Shown piece after piece: positions 48,641 through 60,261 of a DNA stretch of 64,000 nucleotides. The notes under the pieces are model-generated. The model worked only from the letters and a program-made list of their open reading frames with translations. It was not told the DNA's origin and searched no databases. Position 1 is the first letter of the stretch; every line of letters begins with the position of its first letter. Origin of the DNA: Arbacia lixula (Eukaryota > Echinodermata > Echinoidea > Arbacioida > Arbaciidae); the NCBI GenBank assembly GCA_963669155.1, contig OZ022591.1, forward strand, positions 21,540,524 through 21,604,523. Reading direction: 5' to 3'. Position numbers and translations under genes: made by a program.

Positions 48641-49512
48641 AACACTTAACACGATTTGCGGGGGGGGGGGGGGGGAAGCATGAGAGAAGGGGCGAAGAAT
48701 AACAAAGTATGATGCGAAACATATAGGATTGGGGCGTGCGTACGGTGGTGTAATATACGGACATACATATTGAAACGGACAATCCAAGGAAAAATTCCGA
48801 ATTTACCTACGCTTGAACCAACGTATTTGAAAGATTGTGATTCTCAACCAAGTGACATTTATTTGAAGCTCGTTCCGTGCATCTTGTCAGTTCTCTACTT
48901 GCCCCGATTCTACAACGATACGCAGAAGATGGACCCTCTAAGTATTCCAGTTTCATTTGGTCCCCTTAGATCATGTTCTTGTGTTATGTTTAATTTTTTT
49001 TTCATGACTTCACACAGTTATCTTCTTTGTTTTAATGAGTTAATTCCATTTGAAAAAAAGACTAAAGCAACACTCATACTGAGAATAAGATTGTAAGAAC
49101 ATGTCGCCATTTCAAAAAAACCTAGGTCTCCCCCAGCGATGGCCAAATTGGTTTTCTTGATTTTTTGTCTTTGCAGCGACGGCCAATTTTTTGTTTTCTG
49201 TGTCTGTGGTCCGTCACCTCAACGTATAAAAAAACAAACAAACAAACAAACAAACAAAAACGTATCAGCAATCGAGCAATCAATATCATTCTGCTTAATG
49301 TCAATTTCCGGTTCATGTACAGCCCGTTTTCCGGGTTTATTTATTTATCATTATTATTATTTTTTTTTTTACAAAATGTTATTCTTTTTACCTGCAATAG
49401 CTAGGCTACCCTAGTCTGTAATCATCCCCACACGAAAAAAAAATGTACAGCACTGGGAAATATCATGAACATCATGTTTCTTACTTCGATAGTTTCTACA
49501 AAGTTCTGCAAG

Positions 49513-52500
49513 ATGAGTGAAGAGACTTCAACCCAGGGGCAAGAGAAGGATACCATCACCAGCAGCCTTTCGCATTTGAAACTTGGTAAGGTTAACCCCT
49601 GTGTCACTCATTTTCTCTTGGTCCTTTGACCTCTCACCGTGTTCTTCAGTTTAATGAACACTCTCAATCCCAGAAGGGAAAACCAGTTGAGACCAGTTAG
49701 AAATTCCAACTGGTTCCAGTTGAAATCAACTGAAACAAGTAAAAGTCAACTGGTTACAGTTGATTCGTACTGGTATCAGATGCACAGCAAGCTTTCCAGT
49801 TCACAAAATGTAATTGGAATTAGTCCTTCACGACCAATTGCACCAGTTAATTGCTGGTCTGTATGATGTATTTCCTATTGCGTTCATCAGTTGATAACTG
49901 GTCCGAAAAATTAAATTCCAGTTATAGAGAACACCAGTTGCAACTGGTTCGGTTGAAACAGAAATTGAAATAAGATTACTGGTCCAGTTAAACACCATAT
50001 GGAAAACCAGTTGAATACCAGTTGCAACTGGGCCAGTTGGAAAAACCAGTTGAACCAGCTAAAAAAATCCTAATTAGCTTAATCCTATGATATCTGGAAT
50101 GACCTAATCCTAATTTAGTCTATAGTCCTAAGTATATCCTTAGAATAACCCAAATAACTATGAATTCAAGCTATCGCTAATTGGTGACCCAATTAGTCAC
50201 GTGGTTTTAGTTGATACACAATTTCCTCCCTAGGATGCTTATGAATATTCATGCTTGTGTAACAATTATAAAAGTGTGGCATAATTTTTAACTTCTGCAT
50301 CAATAACTTTGATAAGATTCAGTATATACGATATGGTACCTTTTATTTCAATCAATGTTTATAAGTGTAAACATTCTAAAGTGAATTCTACTTCAAAGAA
50401 CCAGGTACATGTAGATATATGAAATGCTAATCCATTTGCATTTATCAATAATAATAATAATAAACCATGTTTATATAGCGCATAACACATATACATAAGG
50501 AAGTCTCTATGCGCTTCAAGGAGCAAAGAAAAAGAGAAATGAGGTTACTGAGTTCCTCATTTTGCCATTTGGAATAAGTGTGTTTTAAGAGCAGACTTAA
50601 ACCTATCTAGGGTGTTAATATTCCTAAGACTGTCAGGGAGGCTATTCCATAAAACTGGAGCAGCATGGGCAAATGAGCGTTCACCATATGTTCGTGTAAG
50701 TATAGGAGGAACAATAAACAAATTCTTTTTACATGATCGAAGATTTCGTGTTGGTTTGTATACAGTGAGTAAGTCATTTAGATAAGCAGGAGCTAATCCA
50801 TGAAAACATTCATAGGCTAATAACAATATCTTGAACTTAATGCGAGACTGGACTGGTAACCAATGTAAATTACGTAAGACAGGGGATATTGAAACATGTT
50901 TCCTCGTACGTGTAACAAGTCGTGCTGCTGAATTTTGAATAGTTTGTAGTCTTTGAATTTGGCGAAGTGGTAATTGAAAAAGGAGACTATTGCAGAAGTC
51001 AAAATGACACATAACAAATGCGTGAACCAAACGTTCAGTTGTACTTCTGTCAATAAAATTTTACCAATTTTGTAGAGTGCAAACGAAGCTGAACGGCATT
51101 TTTGTGTGATGAAATTGTCAAATGTAAGCTTATTGTCGAAAATTACCCCAAGATTTCTACATGTTTTGGTAGCTTTAATTTGCTTTCCGGCCAGATCCAA
51201 GTGAATTACTGGAGTCGTATTTCTAAAACGGGATGAAACATGAAGGAACTCTGTCTTACTGCAATTTAACTTGAGACAGTTTTGGTGAGACCATTCTTTG
51301 ATTGCTTGAACACAGTTTGCTATCTGAGAAGAAACATTTTCAAGCCGTGACTGTTTGAATGTAATATACAACTGAGTGTCATCAGCATAAAACATCTTGA
51401 AAATGTTATGTCTTTCAATCAAAGATTCTAGAGGAGAGGTGTATAATGTAAACAGGACTGGACCCAATACAGATCCTTGCGGTACTCCTTTGGTGAGTAC
51501 ATGTCCTGAAGACCGATCATTTCCAATGACTACATTATGAGTACGTCCTGATAAGTATGACTGCATCCAATTAAGTGCTTCACCACATATTCCAAATCTT
51601 AGTGATAGGCGTTTAAGCAATATATCGTGATCAATGGTATCAAAAGCTGAGGAAAAATCAAGCAAGATAAGCATAACCTCCTCGCCCCTATCAAGTGACA
51701 ACAGAATGTCATTTGTAACTCTCAAGAGAGCAGTCTCAACACTATGAAATGACCTGTATCCTGACTGAAACTTTGCATGTAGATCAGATTTACCTACATA
51801 TTCTTGTCGCTGATGTGCTGCCATCTTCTCTAGAATCTTAGCAAAGAATTTAAGGTTTGCTATTGGGCGGTAATTCTTCAGATTGTCACTATCACAAGAC
51901 GAGCCTTTCAGTTTTGGAATGATATTGGCACATTTGAACTTTTCAGGAAATCTACCATTTCTAAAAGAATCATTTATAATGTTCGTCATAATGGGTACCA
52001 ATTCAGGAAGAAACTTTTTCATAAATGAGGTGGGAATAGGATCAAGATCACAGGTTGTTGAGGAAGACTCCTTGATTACATTAAAAACTTCATTTATAGA
52101 AACAGGATTAAATCTTTCAAATGAGAAGCCCGTTTGATCTTCAACAAGAACATTGTGAGTTAATGATGACCGTAGCTCCTGGGTGATAACTTCTACTTTC
52201 TCTGCAAAATAATTCTGGAAACGTTGTGGAAGGGACAGTTCAGAGTCATTATTTGTTGGCAGTGTACTAGAAGAGCATGGTCGTAGAAGCTGGTCGACTT
52301 TCCTGAACAATTCGCGGGAACTACAGTCTTTCAGTTGGTCCTTGTGATAACGTTTCCTTGCAAACGTGAGTTGGTTATTATAATGATGACAGGCTCTTTT
52401 GAAATTCTGACGGTCGATTTCCAGCCCATGATTGGAGAAAGCCCTACGTTCAAGAGCTCGAAGTTCTTGCTTGCTACGGCGAAGTTCATCAGAAAACCAA

Positions 52501-55500
52501 GGAGAGTCTGGACGACATCATTAACCATTATTTTGTTTACTACACAACATTTACGCATGCACTCCACAGAGAAATGTCTAATAGTTCACAGTGGCTGAAA
52601 GAAAGGTAATTAGACTTATGTTAGGTTATAATTAGGATAGAACTCACTTGATGAAATGGTCAAGGATGTTAGGATAGGATTGTCATAGGGTAGGATTACA
52701 TTAGGATTAAGCTTGATCCTGACGTCTTTTACTGTTTTTGTTTCCAGCTGGTCCAATTGGTCAAATTAAGTTGTCCAACTGGTCAAATCCTATTTTAATT
52801 ACTAATTGAAATCAATTGGTCTAAATCTGTACCAGTTGGAATCAACTGGTCTAACTGGTCAAATCCCATTTCAATTACCAATTGAAATCAATTAGTCTAA
52901 ATCTGTACCAGTTGGAATCAACTGGTCTAACTGGTCAAATCCCATTTTAATTACCAGTTGGAATCAACTGGTCCAACTGGTCAAATCCCATTTCAATTAC
53001 CAGTTGGAATCAACTGGTCTAAATAGTCAAATCCCAATTCAATTACCAGTTGGAATCAAGTGGTTTAACTGGTCAAAGCCCATTTCAATTACAGTTGGGA
53101 TAAATTGGTCTAACTGGTCTAGTCGCAACTGGTTTTTCCTTCTGGGTTACCATTGGCTAGCTAATCACTGTGTAATAAACTAATGGTCTATTCACACCTG
53201 AGGGGTTTATAAAGACAGAGCGCCTCGTTTGATAAAGTCATGAAACTAGGCAGCAATCAGTAGTATAGTTGTGTACAGCAATATCGTGTGTGAAATCGTA
53301 CAGTTATAGCTTCAAGCCAAATTTTCAGGAAAAGTGAGAAACTATCATTGTTTCCGTTTGAGCCGCATATTCTACATTCATAATTGTATTGTCCTTCTCA
53401 GCGCGCAATGTGGGCATTGCTCCATTGAACACATGCACCGTGGAGTGGACCGCTGCAGACCAAAGCGCACAGCGGTCTCTGGTCTCTAGGCTATAATAAA
53501 TAAATAAAAATCTACTGATCGCCTAGCCTAGTTACTAGGCTGATCGAGGGATGCATGGTCACAACCGATCAACAACTATGTGTGGTAATACAGACTAGGC
53601 CCTCTAATCCCTCTGACTGCCCTGGATCCTCTTTTTCCTCCCGCTCCACAGGGCGAAAAAGAGGATCCAGGGCAGTCAGAGGGATTAGGGGGCCTAGTCT
53701 GTATAACAGACTCAGTTGTGATCATGCTCTCCTCAGCCTAGTAAGTAGGCTACTGATCGCTATAATTTCGCTTAAAGTCAGTTTCATGTATAATAATTGG
53801 GAGGCAAGTTCTATCAGGTACCTTCTTCCATTTTTTTTTTTTTTTTAGAAAAGTTTATTTGTCTTGACTTGCAAAGTGGACACGAATAAGTTATGTCTCT
53901 CTCACAACTCTGTATTTCTGACATTCTATTTGCCCCCAACTCCCCCTTATCCTTCCCACCTTCTCTTCCTTTTTTGTCTCCTTCTGAACGAACTCCGGCT
54001 GCTCTTCATCATGCTTTTTTGTCGTTAAGCATTTTTTGGTCTCATGCCAAGGGATGGAAAGGATCATTATTTTCTTTGTAAAACATCCAGTGGAAGACGG
54101 AGAGGACATTGATAGTACTGACTCGGGTCCAAGGCAACAGTCTGTCGGGGCTGTCTTCCATCAGACGACGCGTTGCGAGCCCGAGGGGTCCAGCGTGACC
54201 GGCAGTGATGGATCACCAGGCCGGAGCCATCTTATATCTGAGGAAGAGGCAGCGCTCTGCCTTGACAACACACCTCCAGTGAGCAGGCCAGATGTAGAAG
54301 GAGCAGCTAGCAGCCAACCCTCACAGGAGTAAGCAGCGGATGAATGGCATTTCTTTGTAAACCCTTTGTGGGCTAGATACCGTAACTTTTGCTCTCAGTC
54401 GTGGATCTAGTTTTTAGCTAATTAAGGAGCCGGGGGGGGGGGGGGGGGGAGGGCCGGGTGTTAAACCTAAATGCAAGAACACTTTACCCACAAACGTAAT
54501 AATGCACTATCCACAAATGTAGTTCATTTGAACAGATATTTGGTCGAATTTATTCATAAGTAAAATGGGCAGTCTTTCCTTCAGACCCAGTTATTTCAAA
54601 ATCTTTCAAACTCAGCCCCCATAATCTCATTCTTGTAGAATAACATGTCGTTCCTCCAGACCCAGTTATTTTAAAAGTAAAAATCAAGAAATAAAACAAA
54701 AATTCAAATCTAAGACCCAACAATCCTCCAAACTAGATCTTGTAATGAAGCATAGGTTTAGAGCATTGTCTTTACTCCAGTCCCAGTCATTTAAAAAATA
54801 AAACAACATTTCATTTTTTGAAATTACCAGGACTGGAGAAAAGACAGGCTCAATAGGCCTACTCCACAGGAATAAGATGATGTGTCTATGTTTTTGAAGA
54901 TTTGTTGTTGATTAAAGGGGTGTGGAGTAAAGGCTATGCTGTATAGGCCCCCTATGTTTTTTATTCTGAACAAATTACAAACAAAATATCCCTTCAAATT
55001 GGTTATATTTGTGGGTGAATCAATATTATAACATTTGTTGGTCAAGTACATTGGTGAGTGTTTTTACATTTGTTGGTAAATTGTTATTACATTTGTGGGC
55101 ATATTTGTGGTGTACCTGTAACAAGGGGGCGGGGGTGGGGGAGGGGTGAAGCCCTGTATCTGCCCTCCCCTCCCCCTTAATAATGATTCCTATTGGGTAT
55201 ACTAAGTACGCCGTCCTCGGCTTTTTTTTATCCAAGTTTGAGGGGGGGGGGGGAGGGGGTAGTAAAACCCATTGTTCAGGTGTTTTATCTTTAAAGGACA
55301 GCTTGTCTTCTGTACAGCTGGTTGAATAAAACAGGTTTTTACTGCATTAGTATTTGTATAAAAGGTACAAATATGAATAAAAGATCTGTCATCAGTCAAA
55401 ATATGATTGAATTGATGTGTATCGTTTGTAGTCCAGGCATTATTTGATATGACCTCCCACTAATTGCAACAGAAAGTCTGTCAACTGTTTTATACCCAGA

Positions 55501-58500
55501 AAAATGTCCTCTATAACATATCAAAACTCTTAAGGAATCCTGATGGTGGAAAGTACCATGGCGGCCATTTTTCAAAATGGCCGCCATAAATCTGATATTT
55601 TCCTATATCTCTGTTTCTAAATAAAACAGATCTTTGATTTTAAGTGCTAAACATACATTTTCAGGGACAAGGAATCAAATAAAATACATTTCAGTATGCA
55701 GAAACTGCACAAAATGCCAAAATGGCGGCCATTTTCCAAAATGGCCGCCATAAACACATATTTTCCGATATCTCCGCTTCTAAGTGGCATGGAGATTTGA
55801 TGTGAAGTGCTAAACATACTTTTTCAGTGACAAGGAATCAAATAAAATACATTTCAGTATGCTGAACCTGGAAGAAAATGCCGAAATGGCGACCATTTTC
55901 CAAAATGGCCGCCATAAACAGATATTTTCTAATATCTCCACTTCTAAGTGGAATGGAGATTTGATGTGAAGTGCTAAAAATACTTTTTCAGTGACAAGGA
56001 ATCAAATAAAATACATTTCAGTATGCTGAACTTGGCACAATATGCTGAAATGGCGGCCATTTTTCAAAATGGCGGCCATTTTCCTAAATAATGTATTATT
56101 ATTAGGGTCTGCAAACCAGAGTAGTTGCCGTCTAGAAGATTCTAGGTTTGCCTATTGTATGTGGGTCTGACGGTGACCTGTTGTTAGCTGAAATGGCATC
56201 CATTTTCCAAAAAAGCAACCATACAACCCTGATATTTCCCAATATCACTGCTTCTGAATTACTTAGGGCTTTGATTTTCAGTGCCATTTTCCAAAATGGC
56301 CGCCTTAAACAGATATTATCCGATATCTCCGCTTCTAAGTGGCATGGAGATTTTATGTGAAGTGCCAAACATACTTTTTCAGTGACAAGGAATCAAATGA
56401 AACACATGTGGGTAGAAACCTGGCCACAACGCCAAAATGGCAGCCATTTTTCTTCTAGGTGGCATAGAGATTTGATGTAAAGTGGAAGACATATATTTTA
56501 TGGGGCGAGGAATCCATTGAAACACATTCTAATAAGCTAAACCTGACTAATCCAATGATATACATTCTAATAAGCTAAATCTGACTAATAAGCCCAAAAG
56601 GCAGCCAAATCCAGATGTCATCGTGCTTGTGACACAAGTGAGATTTGCTGCCAGATTGCTACATAAGTACGCTATATTGTTGGTAAGTGTAGAAGTGGAT
56701 TGGTGCGGTAGTAGTAAACATAGTAAACTGGCCTAAATCTGAATGTTACAAGTAGCCCTGTTACAGGTAACAGGCATGCATCCGTTCAAAGGTAGTAATA
56801 ATGTAGTATTATTAGGGTCTGCAAACCAGAGTAGTTGCAGTCTAGAAGATTCTAGGTTTGCCAGATTGTGTGTGGGTCTGACGGTGACCTGTTGTTAGCA
56901 CTTCGATTCGATTCGGTATAAATCATAATCATAACTACAATGCAGGTCAATCAATGGCAAATCAACTCATTATTAGACAATTTATAACCCGACCCCCTTC
57001 AACTTTTTTTGAAACATGCGCTAAATATTTCCCAAATATCTGATGGAAGAGTCTGAAATATGTTGCATAGACATAGAGCTTTGATTTTCAGTGCTAAGTA
57101 TACATTTTGGGGGGCCAGGAATCCACTGAAACACATTTCAATAAGCTAAACCTGGCCAAAAAGCTGAAACAACAGCGATTTTCCAAAATGGCCACCATAT
57201 AAACCTGATATTTCCCAATATCTCCATTTCTAAATGACTTAGGGCTTTGATTTTCATGGCTAAGTATACATCTTCTGTGGCCAGGAATCCAATGAAAACA
57301 TTTTAATAAGCTATACCTGGCCAAAAAGCTTAAATGGCATCCATTTTCCAAAAAAAAGCCACCATACAACCCTGATATTTCCCATTATCACTGCTTCTGA
57401 ATTACTTAGGGCTTGGATTTTCAGTGCTAAATAACATTTTCTGGGGCCATGAAACACATTTCAAGGAGGTAAACTTAAATAAAAAGCCTAATTGGTAGCC
57501 GTTTTCCAAAATGATATTTCACCATATCTCTGATTCTAAATGACTTCGGGCTTTTCTTTTTCAGTGCTAAATATACATTTTAGGGGCCAGGAATCCAATG
57601 AAGCACATTCTGATAAGCTATACCTGGTCAAAAAGCTGCAACAGCATTAATTTCCCAAAATGGCCACCATATAAACCTGATATTTCTCAATATCATCGCT
57701 TCTTGATAACACAGGGAAGTGATTTTTAGTACTGATATATACATTTTCTGGGACCACGAAACTAACGAAACACATTTCAATAAGCTAAACCTGACTAAAA
57801 AGCTTAAATGGCAGCCATTATCTCAAATAACCGCCAAATAAACCTGATATTTCTCAATATAATTCTGCTGTTTAATGACCAAGTGACTCGATTTCTTTTA
57901 ATAAACATACATTTTTTTCGGGCCAGGAATCCAATGACACACATTTCAATAAATCCAATAATTGGATTAATCAGGTTTGGCTTATTGAAATGTATTTCAA
58001 GAAGTCAGGTTTAGCTTATTAGCTGTATTTTATGGGATTTCTGGCCCCATAAAATGTACGTCTAGCACTTAAAATCAAATCTCTGTGTTATTTGTAAGCG
58101 GAGATTTAGGAAAATGTAAGTTTTATGGCAGCCATTTTGGAAAATGGCTACCATTTTGGCTTTGTAGCCAGGTTTAGCATTCCGAAATGTGTTTCATTTG
58201 ATTCCTTGTCACTGAAAAAGTTTGTTTAGCACTTTACATCAAATCTCCATGCCACTTAGAAGCGGAGTTATAGGAAAATATCTGTTAATGGCGGCCATTT
58301 TGGAAAATGGCTGCCATTTTGGCTTTGTGGTCAAGTTTAGCATACTGAAATGTGTTTTATTTTATTCATTGTCACTGAAATAGTATATCTAGCACTTCAC
58401 ATCAAATCTCCATTCAACTTAGAAGCGGAGATATAGGAAAATATGTGTTTATGGCGGCCATTTTGAAAAATGGCTGCCATTTCGGCATTTTGTGCCAAGT

Positions 58501-60164
58501 CCAGCATACCGAAATGTGTTTCATTTGATTCCTTGTCCCTGAAAATGTATGTTCAGCACTTAAAATCAAAGTTCCACGCTATTTAGAAACAGAGTCATAG
58601 GGAAATATCAGATTTATGGCGGCCATTTTGAAAAATGGCCGCCACGGAACTTTCCACCACTAGGATTCCTTAAGAGTTTTGATATGTTATAGAGGACATT
58701 TTTCTGGGTACAAAACACTTGACAGACTTTCTGTTGCAATTAGTGGGAGGTTGACCCCTTTTTTCTCACAAAATGCCTGGACTATTGTGAAGAAAGGCGC
58801 ATATGGCAGACAAATAGTTAAAAAGCACATGACATTCTGTTACCTAGCTATCATGTTTATTACATCGCTATAGGCAACATGGGGGAGGAGCCGAATTAAG
58901 CGCTGGAGTGGACTGCACAGATGCAACTCCATTCAACAACCCTGATCTAGTCTCGCCTCCAGACCCCCAAATCCCAGCGTCAGGCTCTCGTGCTGCCCGT
59001 CATGATGAGTGCAAGAAAGTACCTTCGTCACAGGGGGCTGCCAAAGCCACCTCCATTGACCTGTGAGCATACACAGTTGCATTTTATATTCCATGCACCA
59101 CGGTTATTCTCCTAACTCTACGATTTCTCCTCAATGGTGTTCCGAAATCTCTCCTGACTTTCCTCCTCAATCCAATTGTAAGTTTTTCTCCTAACTTTAT
59201 TTCTTGGAGGGAAGGAAGCTTAACTCGTAAGTATTTACCGATGGAAATAATTATCTTTAAACGATGATGTGCTTCGCCTAACACTGTTTTAAACAAATAT
59301 TCAAATCCATTTACAGCTTTATAAACGATGCAAAAATAAAAAAAAACAAGCACAAACAAAAGATATAGAAATCTTTATAGAGTTTTAATTTGTACTTATT
59401 CTCTGTTTCTCATCAATAATATTTACATGTACTGTATATAAAAATATCAATCAATAATGATAATATCACTATTATTATTATTCATCACTATTTTCATTAT
59501 GTAAAAAATTACTTGGGATGTATGCTTTACATGCAATATTTGAGTCCTGGCATGGGAGCTGGAAAGGGGTCATGTTGGTTCATGCGAACAGGGCCCAGTA
59601 ACATAAAGGTTTGCGATCAATCGCAAATTTGAAAGACAAATTCTGATTGGTTACTGATCAGTCATTTGAACAAGGAGCGCTTGCAACAATGATGTTGATT
59701 GGCCATCGCCATTTTGTGATTGATCGCAAACCTTTATGTTACGGGGCCCAGGATGCTGAAAAGTAAATCTGTCGTCCCTAAGAATTCCAGTGAAAGTGCT
59801 AAATTACTATTGTTTGAATAACCTATTCTTTTTTATTCATATGCACTTATTTTTCAGAAAAAAACTTGAGGAGGGTGCAAAGTGGACTTTGTGGGAGCTT
59901 TCTACCAAAATGGTGGGAGAAGGTGCCAATCTTATGTCGATAGGACAGAGCATTCAAGTCCCGATCAATGTAATTCTACAAAGAATGGAGCAACACAGCT
60001 CTGACAGAAAAAGACAGTTCTATGCAATATTTCTAGAATATTGCAAGGCCAGACCGTCCACCTTGGATACTTTTACCAAGCTAGTTGGTGGCCTACAGAG
60101 GAGTGGCTACCACTCAGCAGCAGATTGGCTGAGAAATGGTAATATAAGGGGCATAAATTCCTAA
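49513..60164 (+). CDS. Death-domain protein of 268 residues (4 exons)
   Basis: Exons 49513-49585, 54091-54328, 58874-59062 and 59858-60164 join in phase (phases 1, 2, 2) with GT-AG borders to give 807 nt. Exon 1 begins with ATG (MSEETSTQGQ) and ends at a strong GTAAGG donor. Residues 1 to about 166 are acidic, Ser/Pro/Gly-rich and look disordered. Residues from about 170 to 262 fit a death domain: WTLWELSTKMV, then LMSIGQSIQ, the conserved FLEYC region near helix 5, and a TLDTFTKLVGGLQRSG-x-AADWL ending. Such domains mediate homotypic adaptor assembly in apoptosis and innate immune signalling; the partner and pathway are unknown here. No kinase, caspase, TIR or membrane segment is present, so an adaptor role is inferred. 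Introns 1 and 2 are filled by large foldback elements. I do not recognise a named orthologue. Confidence 0.72.
49669..53147. mobile_element. Foldback built of CAACTGG motifs, split by a LINE
   Basis: Left end CCCAGAAGGGAAAACCAGTT and right end CTGGTTTTTCCTTCTGGG are inverted copies. Each arm (49669-50055 and 52745-53147) is packed with ACCAGTTGGAATCAACTGG-type units about 20-60 bp apart. Inner flanks share TAGGATT/AATCCTA-rich sequence (50055-50170 and 52610-52730). The LINE at 50446-52560 sits in the middle. Confidence 0.8.
50446..52560 (-). mobile_element. CR1/L2-like non-LTR retrotransposon, 5' truncated and frameshifted
   Basis: On the minus strand a reverse transcriptase reads from about 52510 to 51060, with SPWFSDELRR, a LILLDFSSAFDTIDH block, GVPQGSVLGPVLF and the catalytic FYADDTQLY. 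A frameshift near 51050 moves the C-terminal part (50557-51030, with NSAARLVTRTRK and LHWLPVQSRIKFKILLL) into another frame. A stop appears just upstream of SPW near 52530, and no endonuclease domain remains. The 3' end has a GCGC-TATATAA segment and an ATT-repeat tail at 50446-50462. The copy is inactive by inspection. It is nested in the foldback 49669-53147 within intron 1 of the death-domain gene. Confidence 0.9.
53525..53752. repeat. Long hairpin with 48-bp near-perfect core
   Basis: CTAATCCCTCTGACTGCCCT and GGATCCTCTTTTTC at about 53601-53636 are exactly repeated in inverse at 53654-53690, with a 17-nt loop. The outer arms continue less perfectly to AGCCTAGTTACTAGGCT and AGCCTAGTAAGTAGGCT. 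Located in intron 1 of the death-domain gene, 340 bp before exon 2. Confidence 0.82.
55431..58782. mobile_element. 3.35-kb foldback of 164-bp units with AAAATGGCGGCC palindromes
   Basis: Outer arms start GTCCAGGCAT and share CTCCCACTAATTGCAACAG, TGTCCTCTATAACATATCAA and CTTAAGGAATCCT in inverse at the right end. Inside, units of 164 bp (ATGGCGGCC at 55558, 55722, 55886, 56050) contain TATCTCCGCTTCTAAGTGGC and GTGACAAGGAATCAAAT. Direction flips near 57960, so the left arm is about 2.5 kb and the right about 0.8 kb. More diverged units fill 57000-57950. Fills most of intron 2 of the death-domain gene. No ORF. Confidence 0.88.
56096..56900 (+). repeat. 90-bp direct duplication inside the 3.35-kb foldback
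   Basis: TTATTAGGGTCTGCAAACCA through TCTGACGGTGACCTGTTGTT occurs at about 56096-56187 and again at 56811-56900, with two or three differences. It differs from the 164-bp units, so it may be an older insertion that was copied. Confidence 0.75.
59591..59749. mobile_element. 159-bp MITE in intron 3 of the death-domain gene
   Basis: The left end GGGCCCAGTAACATAAAGG continues to GTTTGCGATCAATCGCAAA and is mirrored at the right end (TTTGTGATTGATCGCAAACC to GGGGCCC). Arms are about 37 nt. Confidence 0.8.
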
Positions 60165-60255
60165 ATTAATTCTGCAACTGACATGTTAAAGGAATTATTT
60201 TCTTCAGAATAGCATGATTTTTTTGTAGTTTTCAACTTACACACTTACACATTTT

Positions 60256-60261
60256 AATAAA
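60256..60261 (+). terminator. Poly(A) signal of the death-domain gene
   Basis: AATAAA lies 92 nt after the stop codon. The tail of an RTE-type LINE on the opposite strand begins immediately after it. Confidence 0.5.

Larger units (their letters stand above)
34772..49512. other. Gene-poor, repeat-dominated interval
   Basis: Between the fumarase start and the death-domain gene I find only the short ORF at 39597 and the repeat families listed separately. 34772-35450, 41110-41570, 41800-42960 and 48780-49510 show no gene or clear repeat. Fumarase's promoter should lie just above 34771, but no TATA box is evident there. Confidence 0.6.

Noticed and set aside
53555..53848. 97-codon plus-strand frame
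   Set aside because: It runs across both arms of the hairpin and has no protein-like composition.
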